A DNA stretch of 64,000 nt from positions 1 through 64,000 of the forward strand of contig JAQSWY010000016.1 of the NCBI GenBank assembly GCA_029266425.1, given 5' to 3'. A program made the position numbers and the translations under genes. The notes under the pieces are model-generated. The model had not been told where the DNA came from and searched no databases. It saw nothing but the letters and a program-made list of their open reading frames with translations. The DNA is from Xanthobacteraceae bacterium. Its GTDB lineage: Bacteria > Pseudomonadota > Alphaproteobacteria > Rhizobiales > Xanthobacteraceae. This document shows, piece by piece, positions 27,200 to 36,585 of this stretch (position 1 is its first letter; each line of letters opens with the position of its first letter).

Positions 27200-28375
27200 A
27201 TGGCCTTTACCGCCCACGCCCTGGAATTGCCGAGCGACGCGCATCCCGGCACTGCGACGGCCATTGTTCACGTCGCGGTCCATGACGAATTCGCCGCGGC
27301 GGGCGAGGCGTGGCGCCATCTGGAGCACGTCGGGCTGCTGACACCGTACCAGCGCCGCGCCTTTGCCGAACCGTGGTGGCGCGAGATCGGCCGCCGGCAA
27401 GGGATCACCCCGCTGATTGCGGTCGGCTATGGCGCCCACGATGAGCCCGCTTTCCTCTGGCCGCTGGGTTGGCGCAGACGCGGCACCCTCACCGTCGCCG
27501 AGCCGCTCGGCGGCAAGCATGCCAATTTCCATTTCGGCCCCTGGACCGACGCCGCGTTGCTCGCCGGCCGCCCGACCCTCGACGCCGCTCTCTCGGGCCT
27601 GCGCCGCGCGGCCCCGCAGGTGGATGTGCTGGCGCTGTCGAACCAGGCGGTCGAATGGCGCGGCCGGCGCAATCCGTTCGCGCTGCTTGCCGACGCCCTG
27701 CCCTCCCCCTCCGATGCCTATCGCGTGCGGCTCGATGCCGATCCCGAGGCGTATCTGCGCCGCGTCCTCAGCCACGACGCCCGCAAGCAGGTGCGGGCTA
27801 AGACCCGCAAATTCGAGTCGATGCCCGGTTTCCAGATCACCCGGGCCGCAGGACCGAACGAGACCGCCGACCTGCTCGAGGCCTTCCTGCGCCAGAAAGC
27901 GGCAAAATTTGCCCGGATGGGCGTACCGGATCCGTTTGCGGCACCCGGAACCCGTGCCTTCCTCGACGCCCTCGCGCCCGCCTCGCTCGATCTTTACGGG
28001 CTGCACGCCGAGGGCGTACCGATGGCGGTCTTCGGCGGCATCGGCGATGGCCGGCGTTTCTCCGGCATGTTCATGTCCTACAATGCCTGCAGCCACGCCC
28101 GGCTCACTCCGGGCTATGTGCTGACCGCCCATGTCATCGCGGATCTGTGCCGGCGCGGCTATGAGAGCTTCGACCTCGGCGTCGGCGAAGCCCGCTACAA
28201 GGCGCACTTCTGCAACGAGACCGAAAACCTCATCGATGTCGTGATGCCGCTCAGCATTGCCGGGAGGCTCTATGCGGGCGCCGACCGCGAGGCCCGCCGC
28301 GCCAAGCGCGCCGTCAAGCGCTCGCCGCTGTTGTGGAATGCCCTCACCCGGCTGCGCCGGCTGTGCGCAGCCTGA
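27200..28375 (+). CDS. GNAT-type acetyltransferase, CelD/BcsL-like
   Basis: 391 residues from the ATG at 27200; a TTG 12 bases upstream is the alternative start. The C-terminal half (about 190-350) has the acetyltransferase-6 layout: ARKQVRAKTRKFE, LLEAFLRQKAAKFARMG, AVFGGIGDGRRFSGMFMSYN, and YVLTAHVIADLCRRGYESFDLGVGE (in part), ending YKAHFCNE. These proteins occur in cellulose and exopolysaccharide clusters and probably acylate sugars. It is soluble and cytoplasmic. It is convergent with the co-polymerase gene. Confidence 0.8.
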   Translation: MAFTAHALELPSDAHPGTATAIVHVAVHDEFAAAGEAWRHLEHVGLLTPYQRRAFAEPWWREIGRRQGITPLIAVGYGAHDEPAFLWPLGWRRRGTLTVAEPLGGKHANFHFGPWTDAALLAGRPTLDAALSGLRRAAPQVDVLALSNQAVEWRGRRNPFALLADALPSPSDAYRVRLDADPEAYLRRVLSHDARKQVRAKTRKFESMPGFQITRAAGPNETADLLEAFLRQKAAKFARMGVPDPFAAPGTRAFLDALAPASLDLYGLHAEGVPMAVFGGIGDGRRFSGMFMSYNACSHARLTPGYVLTAHVIADLCRRGYESFDLGVGEARYKAHFCNETENLIDVVMPLSIAGRLYAGADREARRAKRAVKRSPLLWNALTRLRRLCAA

Positions 28376-28445
28376 CGAGACCCTTCGTTCGGATGGGGGT
28401 CATTCGAACGGGAAGGACGGTCTCCAGTTTCCAATTGCTCTGGTG

Positions 28446-30650
28446 TCAGGCCGCTTGTTCGGCCTCGGGTTCGCTCGTCGCCGGATCGCGGGCAAAGGTG
28501 ACCATGGCGATCTCGCCGAAGCCGCGTGCCGCCAGCGTGTCGAACGCCTCCACCGCATTCGTCGCCGAACCGTCCGGCCGCGTCACCAGGATCACCGTCG
28601 GCTTGAGCGCGGCGATCTTGCCGGCCCCGACCGCGGCACCGAGCGGCGGCGCAGCGACCACGACGTGGTCATAGGTCTGCTCCAGGGCGCTGAGGATGAG
28701 GATCAGCCGATCGGCCGCGACCAGCCCGTCGGCGTCGCGCGCGCCACGGCCCGGCGGGATCAGATGGCAGCGCGAGGCACCGTCGCGATGGATCGCCTCG
28801 GAAAAGCTCGCCACCGCGAACAGCAGATCGGAAAGGCCGGGCGAACGATCATCGGCAGCGAGCGCATTGAGGGTCTCGGACGCAATGTCGAGGCAGACCA
28901 GCACCACGCGGCGCTCCGGCGCGGCCAATGAGCGGGCGAGCGCTACCGCGCAGCGCGCCACGCCCTCGTCCGGCTCGGGACCGGTGACGATGGTGAGCCG
29001 CGCCTCCTCGCCCCGCAGTTCGACCATCCGCGACAGGTCGGCGAGCGTACTTTCGGGCTTGGCTTCCGCTCGCGCGACGCCCCCTTCCGGCACGTCGGAC
29101 GGCGGCGAGCCGATCCAGGGCAGATGATGCGGGCCGTCGCCTTCCGCCGGTCCGGGTACCGGCGAAGGTGCATCCGGCTCATCGCCTTCGCGCGGCGGCG
29201 CCGCCATGATGGCGCCGATCGCGGAGAGCGCGGCCGTCAGCAGCAGCATCGCCAAAGCAGCCATCAGGATGATGGGCAGCTTCTTCGGATAGGTCGGCTC
29301 GAGCGCCGCGCTCGCCGTCGAGATGATGCGGGCGTCGGGCTGGACGGAGGCGGGATCGCTGCGCGAGGCCGCGTCACGATACCGGCCGAGGAAACTCTCC
29401 AGCAGGTCACGCTGCGCCCGCGCCTCGCGCTCCAGGGCGCGCAGCTCGACATCCTGCCCGCCGGCGGTGGTGGCCTGCTGCTTGATCTGGTCGAGCTGGC
29501 TGGACAGCGCATCCACCCGAGCGCCCGCAAGCCGCGCGGAATCGTCGAAGCTGCGCACCATGGTCATCGCTTCGGCACGTATTTGGCCGTCGAGATCGGC
29601 AATCTGGGCGCGCAGCTCCTTGATTCGCGGATGCCGCGCGAGCAGCGTCGCCGACTGTTCGGCGAGCGCGGCGCGCAGGAAGATGCGGCGCTCGACCAAG
29701 GCGCGGATCAGGTCGGAGTTCAGCACCTCCGAGACCTCGATGGCGCCGCCGGAGCGCAATTGCGCGCGGATCGCCGCCGCCTTGCTTTCGGCCTCGGCCT
29801 TCTGGGTCCGGCCGATGGTCAGTTGCGAGGAGAGGTCGCCGAGCTGCTGCGCCGTCAGCGTCGTGCCATTGGCACCGACATAGAGATTGGCCTTGGAGCG
29901 GAAGGCCTCGACCTTGGCTTCGGCATCCGCGACCTTGGTGCGCAGCGTATCGATCTCGGTGGCGAGCCACTGCGTGCTCTGGCGCGTGGCATTGGCGCGC
30001 GAAACCTGCTGGAGCCTGAGATAGCCTTCGGCGAACGCATTGGCGATGCGGGCGGAGAGCTCTGGATCGGGCGAGGAATAGTCTATGGCGATGACGCGCG
30101 AGCGCTCGAAATTATAGACGTTCAGATTCTTGGCGAGCACGGCAAGGGCGGCATCTTCGCGGGTCGTCGGCGAGGCGTCGCGATCGAGCCCGACGAGCCC
30201 GAGCAGGCGCGCGACAAAGCCGGGCTTCGGCGCGAATTCCGGACGCTGGTCGAGCTTGAGCTCGCGCACCACCTGCCGGGCGAGGTCGCGAGAGAGAATG
30301 ACCTGCACCTGGCTCTGCACCGCTTCCGGCTCGACCACGGAACGCCCGTCGCTGGCGCCCTGCTCGCTTTGCGGGCGATTGAACACCGTCTGTCCGCTCT
30401 CGATCAGCAGCCGCGCTTCGGACGAATAATAGGGCGTGACCATATTGACCGCGAACGCCGCGATCACCGCCGCCAGGAGGGTCGGGATCAGTATCCGCCA
30501 GCGCCGCGCCCATAGATGCCGGCCAAGCGCACCGAGATCGATCGCGCGCTCGCCCTCGCCTGCCGGCGAATTGGCCTCGAAAGCGGCATTCACGGGAATC
30601 GGCTGATCGTCGCGCACCATGGCTCCATGTAGCGGCGCTATGGTTTCCAT
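28446..30650 (-). CDS. exopolysaccharide co-polymerase, Wzz/GumC type with degenerate kinase-like domain
   Basis: 734 residues. It has an N-terminal Wzz domain with a first membrane helix near residues 52-75 (RWRILIPTLLAAVIAAFAVN), a long periplasmic coiled coil (about 215-450), and a second helix after the P-rich TYPKKLPIILMAALAMLLL. The cytoplasmic C-terminal part has the BY-kinase fold order but its P-loop reads GPEPDEGVARCAVAL instead of G-x-x-x-x-G-K-S/T. It has no tyrosine-rich tail. It is therefore probably a structural chain-length regulator without kinase activity. It is divergent from the Wza-like gene, 91 bases apart. Confidence 0.88.
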   Translation of the reverse strand: METIAPLHGAMVRDDQPIPVNAAFEANSPAGEGERAIDLGALGRHLWARRWRILIPTLLAAVIAAFAVNMVTPYYSSEARLLIESGQTVFNRPQSEQGASDGRSVVEPEAVQSQVQVILSRDLARQVVRELKLDQRPEFAPKPGFVARLLGLVGLDRDASPTTREDAALAVLAKNLNVYNFERSRVIAIDYSSPDPELSARIANAFAEGYLRLQQVSRANATRQSTQWLATEIDTLRTKVADAEAKVEAFRSKANLYVGANGTTLTAQQLGDLSSQLTIGRTQKAEAESKAAAIRAQLRSGGAIEVSEVLNSDLIRALVERRIFLRAALAEQSATLLARHPRIKELRAQIADLDGQIRAEAMTMVRSFDDSARLAGARVDALSSQLDQIKQQATTAGGQDVELRALEREARAQRDLLESFLGRYRDAASRSDPASVQPDARIISTASAALEPTYPKKLPIILMAALAMLLLTAALSAIGAIMAAPPREGDEPDAPSPVPGPAEGDGPHHLPWIGSPPSDVPEGGVARAEAKPESTLADLSRMVELRGEEARLTIVTGPEPDEGVARCAVALARSLAAPERRVVLVCLDIASETLNALAADDRSPGLSDLLFAVASFSEAIHRDGASRCHLIPPGRGARDADGLVAADRLILILSALEQTYDHVVVAAPPLGAAVGAGKIAALKPTVILVTRPDGSATNAVEAFDTLAARGFGEIAMVTFARDPATSEPEAEQAA

Positions 30651-30741
30651 GTTGTTAAGGATGACTCGAAGAATGCTTACCTTTCATTAACCATGCCAAC
30701 GCACTACTCGGGACACGCTTTCGCGAAGCTAAGGATTCCCG

Positions 30742-31296
30742 ATGTTCAGTCGTTGCGCCGTGGTGGTGCTCGGCCTCCTCCTGGCGGCATGCGCGACGCG
30801 CGGACCCACCGTGGTCGCCGTCAGCCCAGCCTTCGAGGCGCCTTATACGCTCGATGCCGGCGACCGGCTGCGTGTCGTGGTGTTCGGCCAGCCCGGCCTC
30901 TCCAACAGCTATTCGGTGGATGCCTCGGGCAAGATCGCCATTCCGCTGATCGGTCTCGTCGATGCGCGCGGCTGCACCACGGCGGAATTGCAGAAGAACA
31001 TACAGGCGCGGCTTCGCCAGGGCTTCATGCGCGACCCGAACGTCGCCGTCGAGGTCGAGACCTACCGTCCCTTCTTCATTCTCGGCGAGGTGGCGCAGTC
31101 GGGGCAGTATCCCTATGTCGCCAATCTGAGTGTGGAGACCGCGGTCGCCATTGCTGGCGGATATTCGCCGCGGGCGATAAAGACATCCGCCACCATATCG
31201 CGCAACATAGAGGGGCAGGTGGTTACCGCCACCGTACCCTCGACCTATCCCGTCCGTCCGGGCGACACCATCAACATTCAGGAACGCTGGTTCTGA
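30742..31296 (+). CDS. polysaccharide export lipoprotein, Wza-like
   Basis: 184 residues with a lipoprotein signal (lipobox LLAAC, Cys about 17). A poly-export domain (YTLDAGDRLRVVVFGQPGLS, IPLIGLVDARGCT) is followed by one SLBB unit (FFILGEVAQSGQYPY, PGDTINIQERWF). It is about half the length of E. coli Wza, as is usual for short rhizobial exporters. It forms the outer-membrane channel for the polymer. The TGA stop overlaps the ATG of the next gene (TGATG... coupling), placing both in one operon. Confidence 0.9.
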   Translation: MFSRCAVVVLGLLLAACATRGPTVVAVSPAFEAPYTLDAGDRLRVVVFGQPGLSNSYSVDASGKIAIPLIGLVDARGCTTAELQKNIQARLRQGFMRDPNVAVEVETYRPFFILGEVAQSGQYPYVANLSVETAVAIAGGYSPRAIKTSATISRNIEGQVVTATVPSTYPVRPGDTINIQERWF

Positions 31297-32423
31297 TGAG
31301 CGCGGATTCCGACCGCCCCTTGCGCATCCTTCACGTGTTGCGCTCACCGGTCGGCGGCCTGTTCCGCCATGTCGTGGACCTTGCCCACGCCCAGGCCGCG
31401 CGCGGCCACAAGGTCGGGCTGCTCGCGGACTCCATCACCGGCGGCGCACGGGCCGAGGAGGCGCTGGCGCGTCTTGCGCCCGAACTCGCATTGGGCATCG
31501 ATCGCATTCCGATGGACCGGGCACCGAGCCGGCGCGATCTGCGCGGCATCTCGCTCGCCGCGCGGCGGGCACGGACGGTGCGGGCGGATGTGGTGCACGG
31601 TCATGGCGCCAAAGGCGGCCTGTTCGCGCGGCTCGGCGGCGGCACCGCCTTGAAGGTCTACACACCGCACGGCGGCAGCCTGAACTTCTCGAATTGGAGG
31701 CCGGGCGGCTTCCTCTATCTCGGCTGCGAGTCGCTGCTGCGCTTCCGCACCGACGTCTCGCTGTTCGAAAGCGAGTATGCGTTCAACGTCTTTCAGCAGA
31801 AGGTCGGCAAGCCGCGTGGCGTTGCCCGGGTCGTGCATAACGGCATTTCTGCCGGAGAATTCGAGCCGGTGCTGCCGGTGCCGGAGGCGAGCAATCTCGT
31901 CTTTGTCGGCGAGATGGCACGGCGCAAGGGGGTCGATACCCTGCTCCAGGCGCTCGCCCAGCTGAACCGCGATGGGCAGACCGTCACCCTCACCGCGGTG
32001 GGCTCGGGTCCGGAGGAAGACGAATTGCAGGGGCTCGCGCGCGAGCTCGGGCTGGGTTCGCAGGTCCGCTTCCTGCCGCCGATGAATGCGCGCCAGGCGT
32101 TCTCGCTCGGCCGCGTGCTGGTCGTGCCCTCGCTCGCCGAGTCCCTGCCCTATATCGTCCTCGAGGGCGTTGCCGCGAGCATGCCGATCGTCGCCACCAA
32201 TGTCGGCGGCATCCCGGAGATTTTCGGTGCCTATGCCGACGCGCTGGTGCCGGCCGGCGATCCGCAGGCGCTGGCCAGCGCCCTTCGCACCGATCTCGGC
32301 ACCCTCACCGCCCGCACCCTGCGGGTTCGCGCCCGGGTCCGCGCCTCCTTCAGCACCGAGGCCATGTGCGACGGCATCATGAGCGCCTATCGCGACGGCC
32401 TCGCGGCGCGCACGCCGGCGTAA
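31296..32423 (+). CDS. glycosyltransferase family 4
   Basis: 375 residues with a GT-B fold. The N-terminal domain begins LRILHVLRSPVGGLFRHVVD and includes the acceptor loop VHGHGAKGGL. The C-terminal domain has VGEMARRKGVDTLLQAL, then SLAESLPYIVLEGVAASMPI (the E-x7-E nucleotide-sugar motif) and ATNVGGIPEI. It should add one sugar from a nucleotide donor to the lipid-linked repeat unit at the cytoplasmic face. The start overlaps the stop of the Wza-like gene by one base. Confidence 0.9.
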   Translation: MSADSDRPLRILHVLRSPVGGLFRHVVDLAHAQAARGHKVGLLADSITGGARAEEALARLAPELALGIDRIPMDRAPSRRDLRGISLAARRARTVRADVVHGHGAKGGLFARLGGGTALKVYTPHGGSLNFSNWRPGGFLYLGCESLLRFRTDVSLFESEYAFNVFQQKVGKPRGVARVVHNGISAGEFEPVLPVPEASNLVFVGEMARRKGVDTLLQALAQLNRDGQTVTLTAVGSGPEEDELQGLARELGLGSQVRFLPPMNARQAFSLGRVLVVPSLAESLPYIVLEGVAASMPIVATNVGGIPEIFGAYADALVPAGDPQALASALRTDLGTLTARTLRVRARVRASFSTEAMCDGIMSAYRDGLAARTPA

Positions 32424-32550
32424 GCCGCGAGGGCAAAAGCACCCCCTGACTCTTGCATCGGATTAAGGCTTCCGTGACCGGCTCGCGCTAATATCCGCAA
32501 GCGAAGAGTGCGCGGCACGTCCCGTGCGCCACGACGGGAGCAGGCCGGCA

Positions 32551-34068
32551 ATGATGGAGTACTCTCCGCGCGATACGCTGCGTGCCGCAGTTCCGACGGG
32601 CCTGTCGGTTCGCGAGCTCGGGCCGCTGGCCCGGGAGATCGCAGCTCGCCCGGTGGTGCCCGCCCTCTCCCGCGTGGTGCTGGCCGGCCTCGTGCGGCTC
32701 ACCGATTTCCTGCTTCTCGTCGCCGTTGGCTTCGGCCTGCACCTCGCCTATGTGCTGCCGACCTATGGGCTCGACCCGGCCTATCCGCTCGCCATCGCCT
32801 CGCTCTCGCTGGTTGCGGTGCTGCTATTCAACATCGTCGGCGCCTACGATGTCGGCTCGCTGCGCTTCGTCGTGCCCCAGCTCGGTCGCATCACCATCGC
32901 CTGGCTCATCGCCTTCGCGCTTGGCCTCGCGATCGTCTTCTTCGCCAAGCTCGAGGGCACGTACTCCCGCATCTGGCTCGTCGCCTGGTTCGTCGGCGGC
33001 CTTGTCGCCATCCTCCTCGCCCGGCTGGTGCTGGCGCAGCTGATCGCGCGCTGGCTCGCAGAGGGTCGGCTCACCCGCCGCACCGTCATCGTCGGCGGCG
33101 GCAAGAGCGCGGAGGACCTGATCGACACCCTCCACCGCGACCGTCACGGCGATGTCGAAGTCATCGGCCTGTTCGACGATCGCAGCGACGAGCGCTCGCC
33201 CAATGTGGTGGCGGGCATCCACAAGCTCGGCACGGTCGACGATCTCGTCGAATTCGCGCGCCGCACCCGCATCGATCTCCTGCTGGTTTCCCTGCCGGTG
33301 ACGGCGGAAGAGCGCGTGCTGCAGATGGTCGGCAAGCTCTGGGTGCTGCCGGTCGACGTCCGGTTGTCCGCGCATACCAGCCGGCTGAGATTGCGCCCGC
33401 GCTCCTACTCCTATGTCGGCACGGTGCCGGTGTTCGCCATCTACGACAAGCCGATCGCCGATTGGGACGTGGTGCAGAAATGGCTGTTCGACCGCGTCGT
33501 CGGCAGCCTGCTGCTCGCGCTGCTCTCCCCGGTGATGCTGGCGGTGGCGATCGCCGTGAAGCTCGACAGCCGCGGACCGGTCTTCTTCCGCCAGCGCCGC
33601 TACGGCTTCAACAATGAGCTGATCGAGGTGTTCAAGTTCCGCTCCATGTATGTCGAGCAGAGCGACGTGACCGCCTCGAAGCTCGTCACCAAGGATGATC
33701 CCCGAGTCACCCGGGTCGGCCGCTTCATCCGCAAGACCAGCCTCGACGAGCTGCCCCAGCTCATCAATGTCGCGATCTTCGGCGATCTGTCCCTCGTCGG
33801 CCCGCGCCCGCACGCGCTGCACGCCAAGGCCGAGAACAGGCTCTATGACGAGGTGGTGGACGGCTATTTCGCCCGCCATCGGGTGAAGCCCGGCATCACC
33901 GGCTGGGCCCAGATCAATGGCTGGCGCGGCGAGACCGACACCAGCGAGAAGATCCAGCGCCGCGTCGAATGCGACCTGTTCTACATCGAGAACTGGTCGG
34001 TGATGTTCGACATGCTGATCCTCGCGCGCACGCCGTTCGCGCTGCTGAAGAGCGAGAACGCGTACTGA
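32551..34068 (+). CDS. undecaprenyl-phosphate glucose phosphotransferase (initiating, WbaP/ExoY-like)
   Basis: 505 residues; ATG at 32551 with GGGAG 10 bases upstream. The N-terminal half has about four membrane helices and a Rossmann-like domain ([19 protein letters not shown]). The C-terminal bacterial sugar-transferase domain starts after a further helix and has [43 protein letters not shown] and SLVGPRPHA, then [18 protein letters not shown]. It transfers a hexose-1-phosphate to undecaprenyl phosphate to start polymer synthesis. It comes 127 bases after the GT4 gene. Confidence 0.92.
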   Translation: MMEYSPRDTLRAAVPTGLSVRELGPLAREIAARPVVPALSRVVLAGLVRLTDFLLLVAVGFGLHLAYVLPTYGLDPAYPLAIASLSLVAVLLFNIVGAYDVGSLRFVVPQLGRITIAWLIAFALGLAIVFFAKLEGTYSRIWLVAWFVGGLVAILLARLVLAQLIARWLAEGRLTRRTVIVGGGKSAEDLIDTLHRDRHGDVEVIGLFDDRSDERSPNVVAGIHKLGTVDDLVEFARRTRIDLLLVSLPVTAEERVLQMVGKLWVLPVDVRLSAHTSRLRLRPRSYSYVGTVPVFAIYDKPIADWDVVQKWLFDRVVGSLLLALLSPVMLAVAIAVKLDSRGPVFFRQRRYGFNNELIEVFKFRSMYVEQSDVTASKLVTKDDPRVTRVGRFIRKTSLDELPQLINVAIFGDLSLVGPRPHALHAKAENRLYDEVVDGYFARHRVKPGITGWAQINGWRGETDTSEKIQRRVECDLFYIENWSVMFDMLILARTPFALLKSENAY

Positions 34069-34088
34069 ACCCGGTTACTCCGGCAGCA

Positions 34089-34787
34089 TCAGAAATCGTA
34101 GCCGAAGCTCTCAATCTCGCGCCGATACCAGTTCGCGACGAGATCGCGGGTCTCCGGCGTGTACATGGTCCGGTAGTGCGCCTTCGGGCGATGTCCGACC
34201 TTGGCGTGCGGAAGCGGCGCCATGGGCAAATCGAGATCGGACGCGAGCCGCTTCAGGTCCTCGGCAAGGTTTTCAAACCGCAGCACCCGATCCGCCACGA
34301 CCCTGTCGTCGATAGTATAGATCTGCCAGTTGTCGAGGACCTTCGAGCTCGATTCCTCGCGCAGCCACACATCGAATGGCGGCCTGTTTTCGGGCTTGCG
34401 GTTGCGCCAATAGTACAGCGAGACTTGGCGGTCCCAGGGGTTGCGCTCGATCGAGAAGCGAAACGCCTTGTCGAAGGCTTCCGCGCCGATATGCGCACGC
34501 ACGTCCGACGCCCGGCAGTGGGAGTGGATGGTCTCGAGCGGCGCGTATTTGGGATGGCGGCAGCCGAGCATCCACCACAGGCGGCGACTCATCCGCCAGT
34601 GTTCGCGGCGCCTGTCGTAAAAGTGGTTCTGTGGCGGCCGGCTGGCGAGCTTCCACTCTTCCTTGGGAAGGATAGCGGTGATGATGTCCGTCTCGCCGCA
34701 CACCGGACGCAGGGCCAGCTCGACACTTGTTCCGGCGGTCTTCCTCGTCTTCAGAAATACGAAATTCCGCAATTGCGAATAAATCAC
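34089..34787 (-). CDS. sulfotransferase-family protein
   Basis: 232 residues. The 5'-phosphosulfate loop is FVFLKTRKTAGTSVE near the N-terminus. The 3'-phosphate binding region is FSIERNPWDRQVSLYYWR, with the R-N-P-W-D-R core seen in type 2 carbohydrate sulfotransferases. A long TIHSHCRASDVRAHIG segment lies between. No transmembrane segment is present. The gene is convergent with the initiating transferase gene (20-base gap). The substrate could be the exopolysaccharide; no sulfate-activation genes are in the window. Confidence 0.75.
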   Translation of the reverse strand: MIYSQLRNFVFLKTRKTAGTSVELALRPVCGETDIITAILPKEEWKLASRPPQNHFYDRRREHWRMSRRLWWMLGCRHPKYAPLETIHSHCRASDVRAHIGAEAFDKAFRFSIERNPWDRQVSLYYWRNRKPENRPPFDVWLREESSSKVLDNWQIYTIDDRVVADRVLRFENLAEDLKRLASDLDLPMAPLPHAKVGHRPKAHYRTMYTPETRDLVANWYRREIESFGYDF

Positions 34788-35277
34788 CTCGCCGCTCCCC
34801 TGCCTGCCCCAGCTGGCACTCGTCGCGGCTAAATTTCTAACGTTCGGTCAAGTAAGGGAAGAGCGCTTGTTCATCGCGATCCCGCCAAGTCTTACTTGCG
34901 GTAATATATTGACGCCTTCAGAGCTACCCGAAAGCATCAGAATACAGAAAATACAAGATTCCAGATCATTTCTGTACTAATTAACAACGGTGCAGATGAC
35001 GATTTTGCAACCGCAACGACATAGTTCGGGTTTACACTACCCGGGATTCCGTCTCCCGATGCGCCATCGTACCATTCGTGCAAACGAAGTGAGACCTGGA
35101 AGCCACACGTCCCTGAAAAGCCGTGCTGCGAGGCACCTGGAAGCGCCGCCGTCATCTCCCGCTCTTGCGAATTCGTTATGAAATTCTAAACAGATATGTC
35201 GACGTTCCAGGCTTGGCGTCGACCTGCGGCAGCCATTCAGCGGCCGGCCCGCCAAGCCTTCAGTACAGGCATCGCTC
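34788..35277. other. 490-base AT-rich gene-free region
   Basis: Distinctly lower GC than the surroundings, notably 34900-35010. It contains the 34943 inverted repeat. Short frames on both strands lack coding signs. It probably includes the promoter of the sulfotransferase-like gene and sequences upstream of the 81-aa gene. Confidence 0.5.
34943..34976. repeat. inverted repeat TACAGAAA-N18-TTTCTGTA
   Basis: Perfect 8-bp arms at 34943-34950 and 34969-34976 around an 18-base spacer, about 155 bases upstream of the sulfotransferase-like gene. It could be an operator for a dimeric regulator. There is no T run. Confidence 0.45.
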
Positions 35278-35523
35278 ATGCTGTACGTAGTACCGCCGAA
35301 GACAGCAGATGGTGCGGAGATGCTGCGCCGCCTTGCGCGGCTGGAAGAGCAGATCGTTGCCGTCGACGCCCATATAGGACGGCAATTGCTCGTCGTGGCA
35401 CGGCTCGAAGGCGCGGGCTTCCCGGCTCACAGCGCGCGAAGAATTCTCGCGGGATTCGACGACATCCGTGAGCAGTGCATCGCCGAACGCAATCGGATCA
35501 GGGCGCTGCTCGATCAGGTCTGA
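35278..35523 (+). CDS. small helical hypothetical protein, 81 aa
   Basis: ATG at 35278. After a short lead the protein is predicted helical: MLRRLARLEEQIVAVDAHI, then ILAGFDDIREQCIAERNRI. Charge pattern suggests a coiled coil. No signal, membrane segment or family is recognised. The codon use is typical of the host (G/C at third positions), which favours a real gene. Nothing nearby indicates a role. Confidence 0.5.
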   Translation: MLYVVPPKTADGAEMLRRLARLEEQIVAVDAHIGRQLLVVARLEGAGFPAHSARRILAGFDDIREQCIAERNRIRALLDQV

Positions 35524-35769
35524 GGGCGCGGGCCTCAACTCCCGATGCCTCGCCCCGACTGGCGGCCGGTGATTGTGCGCTGCATGGCTTCTGCAACATC
35601 CTCGACGCCGCAACCCGCCGCCCGGGGCGGCGGGGTCACTTGGCAATGACCAGCTCAGCGCCCACCGATGAACGGGCACTGACGGGCACGTTCAGGTGCG
35701 ATTGCACCGCAGGTCTCTAGAAGATCCGCAATGCCGCCTGCCGGCATCAACCAGTCGTGGGGACCCATC

Positions 35770-36126
35770 ATGCTCCGTGCCGCCTTCCCTCCGCTCGCCG
35801 CTACCCTGGTGCTCGGCGCCTTCGCCGCCGGGCCGGCGATGGGCGAGACTGATATCCGCCTGTACAAGATCGTCACGGTGAAGGACGAGATCATCGTCGG
35901 GCTGACCCCGGCCGAGACCGCCCGCCTCGGCGGCGAGGATGCTGGTGCCATCGCCGTCGGCCTCAGCGCACCGGGTGGGCTTACTTTGTGGCGCTTCGCG
36001 GTTCGCAAGAATGCGGCGGGTGGTCTCGAATATGCGCCGGTGCACCGCGTCGCGCTGCTTCCCCACGAATCGCTGCGGGTCGAGCCGTACAAGGCGGCGC
36101 TCCCGGTGATCGCGCCGCAGCCATGA
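35770..36126 (+). CDS. small secreted protein, 118 aa
   Basis: ATG at 35770 begins a signal peptide (MLRAAFPPLAATLVLGAF, cleavage near AMG-ETD). The mature part reads IRLYKIVTVKDEIIVGLTPA, then GLTLWRFAVRKNAAGG, and ends PYKAALPVIAPQP, a compact beta-rich domain with no cysteines. It is a periplasmic protein of unknown function. The TGA stop overlaps the ATG of the next tiny gene, starting a chain of three coupled reading frames. Confidence 0.6.
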   Translation: MLRAAFPPLAATLVLGAFAAGPAMGETDIRLYKIVTVKDEIIVGLTPAETARLGGEDAGAIAVGLSAPGGLTLWRFAVRKNAAGGLEYAPVHRVALLPHESLRVEPYKAALPVIAPQP

Positions 36127-36236
36127 GATACCTCATCGCAAGCGTGCTGATCGTGCTCGGCGGCGGCTGGACGTGGTTCGTCTACATGGCCCGCAGATGG
36201 TCTCGCGATCCATCCGCCCGATGGAGGACATCCTGA
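36123..36236 (+). CDS. 37-aa membrane microprotein
   Basis: The ATG at 36123 overlaps the previous stop (ATGA). One hydrophobic helix (YLIASVLIVLGGGWTWFVYM) is followed by a basic tail RRWSRDPSARWRTS, so the tail should face the cytoplasm. Its TGA at 36234-36236 overlaps the next ATG. The overlaps and clean membrane helix suggest real translation, but at this length chance cannot be excluded. Confidence 0.45.
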   Translation: MRYLIASVLIVLGGGWTWFVYMARRWSRDPSARWRTS

Positions 36237-36313
36237 TGCCGGCGCTACCCGGCATCCTGCTGGTGCTGGTGGGGGGAATTATCCTGCTGCGTGCGCGTTC
36301 ACGGGAGTCCTGA
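36236..36313 (+). CDS. 25-aa membrane microprotein
   Basis: The ATG at 36236 overlaps the preceding TGA, and GGAGGA sits 7-8 bases upstream. The product is a single helix (LPGILLVLVGGIILLRARSR) with a basic end. The strong SD and TGATG junction favour translation. It is last in the three-frame chain; tRNA-Pro follows on the other strand. Confidence 0.45.
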   Translation: MPALPGILLVLVGGIILLRARSRES

Positions 36314-36412
36314 AGACGTCAGGGTTCGGGGATTTGGCGCCTTCTCATTTCATTTTGAGGATTGGAGGGGCGCCAACCTTGCCGAGTATCTATTTGTTAT
36401 CAATTAGATAGA

Positions 36413-36490
36413 TGGTCGGAGTGGCGGGATTTGAACCCACGACCCCTAGTCCCCCAGACTAGTGCGCTAACCAGGCTGCGCTACACTCCG
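36413..36490 (-). tRNA. tRNA-Pro (anticodon GGG)
   Basis: On the minus strand: acceptor CGGAGTG paired with CACTCCG, D arm GCGC...GCGC, and anticodon stem CTAGT/ACTAG around loop CTGGGGG (anticodon GGG). T arm has GTTCGAATC, discriminator A and an encoded CCA at 36415-36413. All stems pair, so it should be functional. Confidence 0.95.
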
Positions 36491-36585
36491 ACGACCGGCG
36501 TCGACGTTATAGTGACAAGGCCACCAAGGCGCAACCGGCCGGAAAGGCCTATGAACGCTGAAATTCGCGCTGCGGAGACCAAGCG

